Positions 9,671-19,090 of a DNA stretch of 64,000 nucleotides are shown one piece after another. The notes beneath the pieces are model-generated. The model was given only the letters and a program-made list of their open reading frames with translations. It ran no database searches and was not told where the DNA came from. The stretch is from Tropicibacter sp. Alg240-R139 (lineage in GTDB: Bacteria > Pseudomonadota > Alphaproteobacteria > Rhodobacterales > Rhodobacteraceae). Where the stretch lies: positions 1,202,191 through 1,266,190 of the forward strand of contig NZ_UNRA01000001.1 in NCBI RefSeq assembly GCF_900537075.1, given 5' to 3'. The translations under genes and the position numbers were made by a program. Each line of letters opens with the position of its first letter. Positions within the stretch are counted from its first letter, which is position 1.

Positions 9671-11290
9671 ATGCTCGGACAGATGATGACGCAGCCCTTG
9701 TTGATTTCATCGCTCGTTGATCACGCGGCGCGCTATCACGGACAAACCGAAATCTGGTCTGCAATCACCGGTGGCGGGATCGAGCAGACCAACTGGGCGG
9801 GAATTGCTACAAACGCCCGTCGTTTGGGCGGCGCTTTGACTGCTCTGGGGCTGGAACCACAGGCCCGTTGCGCCACCTTGGCATGGAACAACCGTCGGCA
9901 TCTTGAGGTTTATTATGGCACGTCGGGGGCAGGGTATGTTTGCCACACGATTAATCCGCGACTGTTCCCTGAACAACTGGTCTACATTGTCAATCACGCG
10001 CAGGATAAGGTTCTGTTTCTGGACGAGACCTTTGTTCCACTGATCGCACCACTGCGAGATCAACTCAAAACGCTTGAACATGTGGTTCTGATGGGACCAC
10101 GAAATGACGAAACCGCTGCAAAGATGCCAGGGCTCAAGTTTTACGACGAGTTGATTGCGCAGGGCGACCCAGATTTCTCTTGGCCTGATCTGGATGAAAA
10201 TACAGCCTCAAGCCTTTGTTATACATCGGGAACAACGGGAGATCCCAAGGGCGTTCTGTATTCTCATCGGTCCACGGTCCTGCACAGTTTCGCGTCCAAC
10301 ACGCTGGATTGCGTGGGGTACTCGGCCCGTGACGTGGTGATGCCAGTTGTGCCGATGTTTCATGTCAACGCCTGGGGGTCGCCTTACGCAAGCGCGATGT
10401 CGGGTGCCCGGATGGTTCTGCCTGGCGGTGATCTGCAAGGCAGCGCGCTGGTCGGGCTGATCGACAGCTATGGCGTCACGCTGGCACTTGGGGTGCCGAC
10501 AATCTGGGCAGGTCTGCTGGACTTTGCTCGCGAATCCGACACCACACTGGCAAGCTTGACGCGTACGGTGATCGGCGGATCTGCCTGTCCGCCTTCGATG
10601 ATGGAAGAGTTCCGGGACGTCTATGGGGTCGAGACCATCCACGCTTGGGGCATGTCCGAGATGAGCCCGCTAGGATCGACCAACACACTTTTGGCCAAGC
10701 ATTTGGATTTGCCTGAAGCAGAGCAACACAAGCTGCGTGAAAATCAGGGTCGCCCACCCTTTGGTGTCGAACTCAAAATCGTGGACGATGATGGCAACGA
10801 TCTGCCCCATGATGGGGAAACCCAGGGCGATCTGATGGTGCGTGGGCATTGGGTGTTGGACAGCTACTTCCTGAAACAGGGGGAAGAATTGCTGCAAGAT
10901 GGCTGGTTCGCAACGGGCGACGTGGCAACGCTCGACGCTGATGGATACATGACGATCCGGGACCGATCCAAGGACATCATCAAGTCGGGTGGCGAGTGGA
11001 TCAGTTCGGTTGAGCTGGAAAACATTGCCGTAGGTCATCCGCATCTGGCCAGCGCGGCCGCCATCGGGTTACCGCATCCCAAATGGGATGAGCGCCCGGT
11101 AATCGTAGCCGTGCGGGCAATGGATCAGGACGTGACCGAAGAGCAAGTCCTGCAGTGGTTCGATGACAAGGTGGCGAAATGGCAAATCCCGGATCGCGCT
11201 GTATTTGTTGATGCACTGCCACTCGGCGCAACTGGCAAGGTGCTGAAACGGGAGCTAAAAGAGAAGTTCCGGGATCTGCTGACGGGATGA
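9671..11290 (+). CDS. dmdB: Acyl-CoA synthetase, probable 3-methylmercaptopropionyl-CoA ligase (DmdB-like)
   Basis: 539-residue AMP-forming ligase with the P-loop [15 protein letters not shown], the adenylation motif [21 protein letters not shown] and the catalytic lysine region [11 protein letters not shown]. The start [15 protein letters not shown], the length and many stretches match what I remember of DmdB from Ruegeria, which activates methylmercaptopropionate in the DMSP demethylation pathway. A general medium-chain fatty acyl-CoA ligase is the alternative. The ATG at 9671 is preferred to 9644 because GGAGGA precedes it. No other dmd gene is adjacent; DmdB genes are often unlinked. Confidence 0.7.
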   Translation: MLGQMMTQPLLISSLVDHAARYHGQTEIWSAITGGGIEQTNWAGIATNARRLGGALTALGLEPQARCATLAWNNRRHLEVYYGTSGAGYVCHTINPRLFPEQLVYIVNHAQDKVLFLDETFVPLIAPLRDQLKTLEHVVLMGPRNDETAAKMPGLKFYDELIAQGDPDFSWPDLDENTASSLCYTSGTTGDPKGVLYSHRSTVLHSFASNTLDCVGYSARDVVMPVVPMFHVNAWGSPYASAMSGARMVLPGGDLQGSALVGLIDSYGVTLALGVPTIWAGLLDFARESDTTLASLTRTVIGGSACPPSMMEEFRDVYGVETIHAWGMSEMSPLGSTNTLLAKHLDLPEAEQHKLRENQGRPPFGVELKIVDDDGNDLPHDGETQGDLMVRGHWVLDSYFLKQGEELLQDGWFATGDVATLDADGYMTIRDRSKDIIKSGGEWISSVELENIAVGHPHLASAAAIGLPHPKWDERPVIVAVRAMDQDVTEEQVLQWFDDKVAKWQIPDRAVFVDALPLGATGKVLKRELKEKFRDLLTG

Positions 11291-11663
11291 ACCAATTGAG
11301 TCGGGGAGGGGCGGTAAAAGGCCCGTCCCTGGATTCATAACTCGTTTGCGGCGATGCGAACTAATTGTCCGTCGCAAGTCGCCTCAGGGTCTTTCAAATT
11401 CACCACCTTGAATTGTGATATCTATCTCATCCGGTGTGATAACGGCGGCGGTCTCGACGGTGCCGACCTGCATGGTTTCGGCCCGTTGCATTGCCGCCAG
11501 AGCAATTGAGCCGCGGATCACGAACACCTTATCCCAATCCAGGATGACAAGGGCGGGAAAGGATGGACTGTCCCGGTTTGTTTCACTGGACATAGGCGAG
11601 GCCGATAGAGCCAGCACGGCGATAACGCTGAGTTGCAAAAGGGCCAGGTCAAGCAGGACCGCC
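11291..11663. other. Intergenic stretch between the ligase and mscS
   Basis: 373 bases. A weak GC-rich inverted repeat (about 11307-11332) follows the ligase stop but has no T-run. Most of the rest is covered by a possible small minus-strand reading frame, listed separately. Nothing else is supported here. Confidence 0.4.
11384..11638 (-). CDS. Possible small hypothetical protein downstream of mscS
   Basis: An 84-codon frame on the mscS strand, 25 bases after the mscS stop. It begins with a hydrophobic run (LSVIAVLALSASP) like a signal peptide but only has a TTG start with no good Shine-Dalgarno; an ATG at 11593 would give about 69 residues and lose the hydrophobic start. No domain is recognised. 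Position behind mscS is the main argument that it might be real. It could equally be non-coding. Confidence 0.3.
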   Translation of the reverse strand: MQLSVIAVLALSASPMSSETNRDSPSFPALVILDWDKVFVIRGSIALAAMQRAETMQVGTVETAAVITPDEIDITIQGGEFERP

Positions 11664-13004
11664 CTATCGCGCGGGCTCGTCGACTGGGATCAAGTGAACA
11701 TCCCGCTGCGGGAAGGGGATCGACACGCCAACAGCGTCAAACTCGATCTTGGCCTGTCCTGTCAGGTTCCAGAACACTGTCCAGTAGTCGTCGTTCTTGA
11801 CCCAAGGGCGGCAGAAAATATTGACCGAGCTTTCACCAAGCTCTCCGACAAAGATTTCGGCGACGGGGTCCTTGAGGCACAGTTCGTGATGATCAATAAG
11901 TTTTTGCAGCACTTCGATGGCCAGTGCAGCGTCATCGGAATAGCCGATACCAAAAACCAGATCGACACGCCGGGTTTCGGACGCGCTGACATTGGTGATG
12001 ATGTCCCCCCAGATCTTGCTGTTGGGGACCACAATGATCTGATTGTCGAAGGTCCGTATCTTGGTCGAGACCACCGACATCTCATCAACAACGCCCGACG
12101 AGCTGCCGACCTGAATGAAGTCGCCCGTGTCAAAGGGTTTCAGCACCATGATCATCAAGCCACTTGCCAAGTTGCCAAGTGTCTCTTGCAGGGCGAAGCC
12201 CAGGATAAAAGACAGTCCTCCAAAGACCGCAAACAGTGGGGTGACGTTGACCCCGAAAAGCCCCAGCACGACCAGTACACCCAGGACCATCACGGCCCAG
12301 TACACGGCCGTGGAGATAAAGGTTTTGAGCAGTCTTGATAACGACGGAACGCGTGCAAGGCCCCGATCGCTCATGCGACGAGCAAGGCGCGCGACGAACA
12401 TCAGCGCCCAGATCGCGATGATGACGGTCAGGACACTGATCAGAAACCCCAAGCCCCCATCAGTGTCGGTCAACCAATCCAGAGCAGCGTTTGCCAGAGT
12501 CTTCGGGTCCGTCGTCCGCAGCGCACCCGAGGTCGCAGCATAGGCATAGTCCTGATAGGGTTTGACTTCCTCCGGAGTGGCGCCCTTTTCAAGCCAACCG
12601 GTAATGGCGGTTTGGAAATTGGCGAGGTAGGCTTTTGACGTCTGTTGTACTTCTTCCAACTGCGTTCGCAGGCTGTCCACTTTGGCATCTGCGGCGCTAT
12701 TGATGTCCAAGTTCAGGTTCGACATCCGTTCAAGTTGTGACCGTACATGCGCCTGCCATCCCTCAACGACTTGTGCCAATTCCGAGGCTGTGAGCGGAAC
12801 CAAAAGGATGTGCAGGTCCTCGGGTGACACGTCTGCCTCAAGCGCGCGCGCAGCCAGATCAGAAAACTTTTGTGAAGTGTCACCCTGGTCTTCAACCGGG
12901 TTCGCGTCCTGAGCCATAGCTGGCGCGAGCGCCACAAGTACCGCCATAAAAGTTGCGACAATGAAAATTCTAAACGTCCAAAATAATTGAGCAAGGCAAT
13001 TCAT
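11664..13004 (-). CDS. MscS-family small-conductance mechanosensitive channel
   Basis: 446 residues. The N-terminus is a signal peptide ending APAMA-QDAN, then a periplasmic helical region of about 130 residues, then several membrane helices. The MscS pore and beta domain is visible: FAVFGGLSFILGFALQETLGNLASGLMIM, then KPFDTGDFIQVG and ISVVS-like TKIRTFDNQIIVVPNSKIW. Such channels open under membrane tension and release solutes after hypo-osmotic shock. The ATG at 13004 (MNCLAQ) is preceded by AGGGGAGAG, so the longer frame to 13028 is rejected. An inverted repeat at 13032-13064 lies just upstream. Confidence 0.93.
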   Translation of the reverse strand: MNCLAQLFWTFRIFIVATFMAVLVALAPAMAQDANPVEDQGDTSQKFSDLAARALEADVSPEDLHILLVPLTASELAQVVEGWQAHVRSQLERMSNLNLDINSAADAKVDSLRTQLEEVQQTSKAYLANFQTAITGWLEKGATPEEVKPYQDYAYAATSGALRTTDPKTLANAALDWLTDTDGGLGFLISVLTVIIAIWALMFVARLARRMSDRGLARVPSLSRLLKTFISTAVYWAVMVLGVLVVLGLFGVNVTPLFAVFGGLSFILGFALQETLGNLASGLMIMVLKPFDTGDFIQVGSSSGVVDEMSVVSTKIRTFDNQIIVVPNSKIWGDIITNVSASETRRVDLVFGIGYSDDAALAIEVLQKLIDHHELCLKDPVAEIFVGELGESSVNIFCRPWVKNDDYWTVFWNLTGQAKIEFDAVGVSIPFPQRDVHLIPVDEPAR

Positions 13005-13031
13005 GTTCTCTCCCCTGAACAGTATCATTGT

Positions 13032-13064
13032 CCAATTCTCCGCACGTTACTGTGCGGTAATTGG
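13032..13064. promoter_or_regulatory. Inverted repeat upstream of mscS
   Basis: CCAATT-CT-CCGCAC, six-base loop, GTGCGG-T-AATTGG: two nested six-base arms that pair perfectly, separated by a small internal bulge. It lies 28 bases before the mscS start, in the leader or promoter. It could be a protein operator or a leader hairpin. There is no T-run, so it is not an intrinsic terminator. Confidence 0.45.
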
Positions 13065-13219
13065 AAGGTTCAGGCAATACAGAGCTATAGGCGCGCTGAT
13101 CTGACGGAACAAAAAAATCCCGCTTTTCGATCTGTTTAACAAGTTGCTACCGGATCAAATCGCGTTGGTCGCGGTTGTCTCTCGGGCAATCGTTGTGGCC
13201 AAAAATTGATTGAAGAAGC

Positions 13220-13293
13220 TGGAGCGGGTAACGAGAATCGAACTCGTAACTTAAGCTTGGGAAGCTCGCGTGATACCTTTTCACCATACCCGC
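13220..13293 (-). tRNA. tRNA-Gly (anticodon CCC)
   Basis: The minus strand folds as a tRNA: acceptor GCGGGTA pairs with TACCCGC; D arm GTGA/TCAC; anticodon loop TTCCCAA gives CCC, reading GGG; T arm ACGAG-TTCGATT-CTCGT; encoded CCA end. The anticodon stem has one mismatch at its outer end (C-A). It reads the GGG glycine codon. It sits between mscS and the ASKHA gene, all on the minus strand. Confidence 0.93.
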
Positions 13294-13368
13294 GCTCTGA
13301 AGGCTTGAGTAAGTCTTGGGGCAGAGGAGGTCAAGCGGGAATGAACCGCTTGACGGCCAGCCTCAGAA

Positions 13369-15414
13369 TCAGCTTCGGCGACGACGACGACGTCCACCCG
13401 ACGCTGTCGAAGCGTCGGTGCCCGTGTTGAAATTCACGTCCGGCAAGGTTACTTCGGTTGCTAGGATCGGGAAGGGCTCGGCTGAGTTTGGGATGGCCGA
13501 GGCGTTCACGAAATGCTCTTGAAAGCGCGGTTCGATTGCGGTCTCGATCTTGTGAATTGCGCGGACCGTCTCTTCGACCTCGGTGCGGGCCTTGCTGTTG
13601 AGCAATGCAATACGCGCACCAGTTCCGGCAGCGTTGCCCGCCGAAGTCACCTTGTCCAACACACAATCCGGGATCATACCCAGCACCATTGCGTGTTTCG
13701 GGCTGATGTGTGCCCCAAAGGCCCCGGCCAGCACGATACGGTCCACGGTGTCGACGCCGAATTTGTCCATCAGCAGTCGGGCACCGGAATAGAGCGCGGC
13801 CTTGGCCATCTGGATCTCGCGGATGTCACGGTTGGTGACGGTGATCACTGGGCCACCATCCGCGCTGCCGTCCCAAACCTTGTAGGAATAGGTGCGCCCA
13901 TCCAGGAAACACCGCTCGGTGCCGGTCTGTTCGGGGCTGCCGATCAGGCCAGGTCCATCAACAATGCCCGCCATGCGCATTTCGGCCACCATTTCGATAA
14001 TGCCGGACCCGCAGATTCCGGTGATGCCAGTGGTGGCTATGGCTTCGGCAAAGTCGTCTTCGTCCGACCACAGATCCGATCCTATGATACGGAAACGCGG
14101 TTCCTTGGTGACGGGGTCGATCTGCACGCGTTCAATGGCGCCGGGGGCGGCTCGTTGGCCTGAGCTGATCTGCGCGCCCTCAAACGCGGGTCCGGTGGGT
14201 GAGGAACAGGCCAGCACCTTGTCGGTGTTGCCCAGCAGGATCTCGGCGTTGGTGCCCACGTCGACAACCAGCACCAGATCTTTCGACTTATCGGGAGCCT
14301 CAGAGAGGGCAACAGCTGCGGCGTCCGCCCCCACGTGGCCGGCGATGCAGGGCAACAGATAGATTTGCGCCGAAGGGTGGATGCTGTTCAAATCCAGTTC
14401 AGAGGCGGCCAGGTTCATGCTGTTTGCAGTGGCAAGCGCAAAAGGCGCTTGTCCCAATTCGAACGGGTCGATCCCCAAGAACAGGTGGTGCATCACCGGA
14501 TTGCAGACGAACACTGCATCAACAACTTGATGCGCTTCGATCTGCGCATCTGAAACGATGTTGCGGAACAGCTCGTTCATGCCGTCGCGCACGGCCAGGG
14601 TCATTTCCCGATCGCCGCCTGCGTTCATCATCGCGTAGCTGACCCGGCTCATCAGATCCTCGCCGAAGCGAATCTGCGGGTTCATCAAGCCGGAAGAAGC
14701 GACGACTTCACCGGTCGCCAGATCGCACAGATGCGCCGCGATTGTGGTGGAGCCCAGATCAACGGCCAGACCGTAGATCGCGTCCTCATACAGACCCGGG
14801 TAAAGGTCGAGCAGGCGGGTGGGGCGTCCTGGTGCTTCGTGGAGCAAGCAGGTGACGGTCCAGCCACCCTTGCGCAGCACTGGCTGCATCTTGGAAATGA
14901 CCGGCAGAGCAATCTCAAATCCGTCGATCTTCCACTGATCGCGCAATGCATCGCGCAGACGCTCCAGATCGCCCGAGGGGTCGTGCATGTCCGGCTCTTG
15001 CACCTCGACATAGCAGAGGCGCACGGTGGGGTTCAGAGTGATGTCGCGTGCCTCGGCCCGTTTGCGAACCACCTGGCGGTGCACCTGGCTTTCGGGGGGG
15101 ACGTCGATCACGATGTCGCCCTGAACGGCGGCCTGACAACCCAAACGGCGGCCCGGTGTCAGTCCGCGTTTGTCATCATAACGCTGTTCAACCTTGTTCC
15201 ATTCCGAAAGCGCATCCTCTTTCACGGTCACGCCGTGTTTTGGAAACTCGCCATAAGATGGCGTAATCTGGCATTTCGAACAGATTCCGCGCCCACCACA
15301 GACCGAATCCAGATCGACGCCCAACTGGCGAGCAGCGGTCAGGATCGGTGTGCCGATAGGGAAATGCCCGCGTTTTCCGGACGGGGTGAATACGACGAGG
15401 GGATCGGTGCTCAT
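13369..15414 (-). CDS. [2Fe-2S] ferredoxin/ASKHA-domain protein, probable corrinoid (B12) reactivation protein of methionine synthase
   Basis: 681 residues. An N-terminal plant-type [2Fe-2S] domain carries Cys39, Cys45, Cys48 and Cys93 (CX5CX2C and then C). The rest is the DUF4445/ASKHA ATPase fold of RamA/RACo-type corrinoid reductive activators, with AVDLGSTTIAAHL and LVVDVGTNAEILLG as nucleotide-binding loops and VLAGAFGAHI near the end. In Phaeobacter, genetic data link such a protein to a split MetH lacking its own reactivation domain. The C-terminus is arginine-rich (GGRRRRRRS), a feature shared with the homocysteine methyltransferase at 63394. It ends 75 bases from tRNA-Gly. Confidence 0.85.
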   Translation of the reverse strand: MSTDPLVVFTPSGKRGHFPIGTPILTAARQLGVDLDSVCGGRGICSKCQITPSYGEFPKHGVTVKEDALSEWNKVEQRYDDKRGLTPGRRLGCQAAVQGDIVIDVPPESQVHRQVVRKRAEARDITLNPTVRLCYVEVQEPDMHDPSGDLERLRDALRDQWKIDGFEIALPVISKMQPVLRKGGWTVTCLLHEAPGRPTRLLDLYPGLYEDAIYGLAVDLGSTTIAAHLCDLATGEVVASSGLMNPQIRFGEDLMSRVSYAMMNAGGDREMTLAVRDGMNELFRNIVSDAQIEAHQVVDAVFVCNPVMHHLFLGIDPFELGQAPFALATANSMNLAASELDLNSIHPSAQIYLLPCIAGHVGADAAAVALSEAPDKSKDLVLVVDVGTNAEILLGNTDKVLACSSPTGPAFEGAQISSGQRAAPGAIERVQIDPVTKEPRFRIIGSDLWSDEDDFAEAIATTGITGICGSGIIEMVAEMRMAGIVDGPGLIGSPEQTGTERCFLDGRTYSYKVWDGSADGGPVITVTNRDIREIQMAKAALYSGARLLMDKFGVDTVDRIVLAGAFGAHISPKHAMVLGMIPDCVLDKVTSAGNAAGTGARIALLNSKARTEVEETVRAIHKIETAIEPRFQEHFVNASAIPNSAEPFPILATEVTLPDVNFNTGTDASTASGGRRRRRRS

Positions 15415-15739
15415 TCAGGTGCTTTCTGGTTCCGCGTTTGACGCGGAGAATATGATGTTGTTCGCAAAGCGAAAGGTGGCTGGCGGCATATTTCGGTCAC
15501 TGGGCGTCATTTTGTGAAAAAACTTGTACCCAAGATGCAATTTTTGGCTCAAGCCTCGTGGCTTTTCTTGATTACTTATTCTTGCGGCCGACACCAACCT
15601 CTGCCGCGTTAACCTTTTGGGCGCCTTGTCCGAATTCTTTCGCCAAATGGCGCAAAGCCTGCCGCAATCCCGACAGAATAGAGACGCTAAGTGGCGTCAT
15701 GAGCATTTGGCGGCAGTATTTTCCAGTGAGGCATTTACA
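15415..15739. other. Intergenic region between divergent genes
   Basis: 325 bases between the divergently transcribed ASKHA gene and a small membrane protein gene. It holds a six-base hairpin CCGCGT-TTG-ACGCGG close to the ASKHA start and a weak AAGCC/GGCTT hairpin followed by TTCTTG. I looked for a B12 box or SAM riboswitch because of the methionine link and saw none. Promoters for both genes should lie here but no convincing boxes were identified. Confidence 0.4.
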
Positions 15740-16234
15740 ATGGATTTTGGGTTTGACGTAGCGGGCGCAGTGGCCGGGGTTTCAGAGGCGAAAAACGGCT
15801 TGTCCGGCAAGTTCTCGATGATCATGATTATTCTTGTTTTTGGGTTGGTTGGTCGGCAGGTCTTTGTGGCCTTCGGACCAAGCCTGAAGTTGTCCAATCC
15901 GTTTGCACGGTTGTCCGGTTTCGGAATGATGGGCGTTGCAGTCGCAGTTATTGTTGGCGGCCTGGTGGTGACGGGCAAGGGAAGAACGGCGATGATCCAG
16001 ATAAAACGAAATATCTCGGATCCGTTCATCGTGAATGTGCTCGAGCGTGACAGCTGTTACGTGGCCTCGGGTGCCTATTGCGTTGTTGTCTTTGAAGAGG
16101 GTCGAGAAATCGTGGTGAATTGGTTCGACAAGCGGGTCGACATGTTTGCCATCGCCAATCCACAAACCGAGGTTCATTGGCTCTACGTCCGGCCAAAGTT
16201 TCGGCCCGAGAAGCTTTCAACGGGTGAAGGCTGA
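15740..16234 (+). CDS. Hypothetical membrane protein
   Basis: 164 residues from the ATG at 15740 (MDFGFDVAGAV). Two predicted membrane segments: SMIMIILVFGLVGRQVFVAF (about 27-46) and MMGVAVAVIVGGLVVTG (about 60-76), followed by a soluble part with ISDPFIVNVLERDSCYVASG. No family is recognised. A longer frame from 15617 exists but its extra N-terminus looks non-coding. It precedes guaB by 130 bases on the same strand and may share no transcript with it. Confidence 0.6.
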   Translation: MDFGFDVAGAVAGVSEAKNGLSGKFSMIMIILVFGLVGRQVFVAFGPSLKLSNPFARLSGFGMMGVAVAVIVGGLVVTGKGRTAMIQIKRNISDPFIVNVLERDSCYVASGAYCVVVFEEGREIVVNWFDKRVDMFAIANPQTEVHWLYVRPKFRPEKLSTGEG

Positions 16235-16361
16235 CCGCCAAAACTGCCGACATCAAGGCATCCCACGTTGCCCCTTTTCAAATTACTTGGTCCCGGACCT
16301 TTTCACCAGTTTCGATCCATGTAATAGGGTGACCGTCAAACGGGGTTATGCATGGGGATGA

Positions 16362-17813
<1,452 letters not shown>

Positions 17814-17823
17814 GGCACCAGTC

Positions 17824-18993
17824 ATGACCCCGGCGGCGCGCGTTGAGACCGCGATCACCATCTTGGATGACATAAGCGCCGGGTCCCCCGTCGAGAAAGC
17901 CTTGACTGGGTGGGCCCGGCGTAGCCGCTATGCTGGCTCAAAGGATCGGGCGGCCGTCCGGGATCATGTGTTCGATGTTACTCGCCAATGGCGGTCTTTA
18001 GCCGCATTGGGCGGCGGCGAAACTGGGCGGCAACTGATGTTGGGGTTGTGCCGTCGAAATGGAGCGGATCTTGAGGCATTGTTCAACGGCGCAACTCATG
18101 CGCCATCACCGTTAACTGACATAGAGTTAGCAGGCGGTCGCGCACCAATGGAGGGGGCCGAGGCAGCTGATATTCCTGATTGGCTATGGCCGGAATTCAG
18201 CGAAAGCCTGGGGAAAAACGCATCCCAAGCCGCGCGGATCATGCAAACGCGGGCTCCGGTCCATTTACGGGTCAACTTGGCCCGCACGACCCGTACGGAT
18301 GCGACCCACATACTTGCAGAAGAGGGCATCACTTGCATTGCGCACCCTGCAGCTAATTCTGCGTTGGACGTAACCGAGGGTGCCCGTCGAATTAGCCAGA
18401 GCCGCGCTTTTAAGACTGGATTGGTTGAATTGCAGGACGCTGCCAGTCAAGCGGTTGTTGAAACCCTGCCACTGGAACCAGGTATGCGTGTTTTGGACTA
18501 CTGCGCCGGGGGTGGCGGTAAGGCTCTGGCCATGGCGGCACACGCCGGAGTTGAGGTGGTGGCTCATGATGTGGCCCCACAACGCATGCGGGATCTGCCT
18601 GAACGCGCCAAAAGGGCCAAAGCCAAGATTACCATCGTGACGCCAGACAATCTACAATTTGCAGGTCAATTCGATCTTGTTTTGGCAGATTCGCCCTGCT
18701 CGGGAAGCGGGTCTTGGCGGCGCGCACCGGCAGGAAAATGGCAACTCACGCGGGACGGTTTGGATGACCTATTGAGTGCACAGACTCAAGTTATTGAAAA
18801 ATCGTCACAATTGGTAAGGGCGCGTGGTGTTCTTGGCTATGCAACTTGCTCGTCGTTGAACGTCGAAAATACCGGTCGAACCTCGGCGTTTCTAGCGGCA
18901 AAAACGAACTGGATGCAGGTCTCGTCCAACTCTTGGTCCGTGTTGGATGGTACGGATGGCTTCTTCGTCGCGCTAATGAAGCGTATTCTTTGA
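17824..18993 (+). CDS. RsmB/NOP-family RNA cytosine-5 methyltransferase
   Basis: 389 residues. It has an N-terminal NusB-like helical part and a C-terminal Rossmann methyltransferase with the SAM motif VLDYCAGGGGKALAMA, the PC motif DSPCSGSGSWRRAP and the catalytic TC motif YATCSSLNVEN. The two cysteines are those of the m5C mechanism. RsmB modifies C967 of 16S rRNA in E. coli; the exact target here is not certain. Starts ten bases after guaB. Confidence 0.9.
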   Translation: MTPAARVETAITILDDISAGSPVEKALTGWARRSRYAGSKDRAAVRDHVFDVTRQWRSLAALGGGETGRQLMLGLCRRNGADLEALFNGATHAPSPLTDIELAGGRAPMEGAEAADIPDWLWPEFSESLGKNASQAARIMQTRAPVHLRVNLARTTRTDATHILAEEGITCIAHPAANSALDVTEGARRISQSRAFKTGLVELQDAASQAVVETLPLEPGMRVLDYCAGGGGKALAMAAHAGVEVVAHDVAPQRMRDLPERAKRAKAKITIVTPDNLQFAGQFDLVLADSPCSGSGSWRRAPAGKWQLTRDGLDDLLSAQTQVIEKSSQLVRARGVLGYATCSSLNVENTGRTSAFLAAKTNWMQVSSNSWSVLDGTDGFFVALMKRIL

Positions 18994-19027
18994 CTCTTCG
19001 CACAACCTAAGGTAGATTTTTATTTCG

Positions 19028-19042
19028 TTAAGCCGGGCTTAA
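19028..19042. promoter_or_regulatory. CtrA box (TTAA-N7-TTAA) upstream of cckA
   Basis: TTAAGCCGGGCTTAA is a perfect full-length CtrA site: TTAA, seven bases, TTAA. It ends 48 bases before the preferred cckA start at 19091. Because the GTG at 19046 would begin only three bases after the box, the box also argues for the later start. CckA phosphorylates CtrA through ChpT, so this would close a feedback loop. Confidence 0.7.
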
Positions 19043-19090
19043 CCAGTGTGGCGCGAAATACTGTCAAAGAATCTCGAACGGAGTTGCGCA

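Noticed and set aside
15415-15739. B12 or SAM riboswitch in front of the ASKHA gene
   Set aside because: No B12-box or SAM-riboswitch core was seen; only short hairpins.
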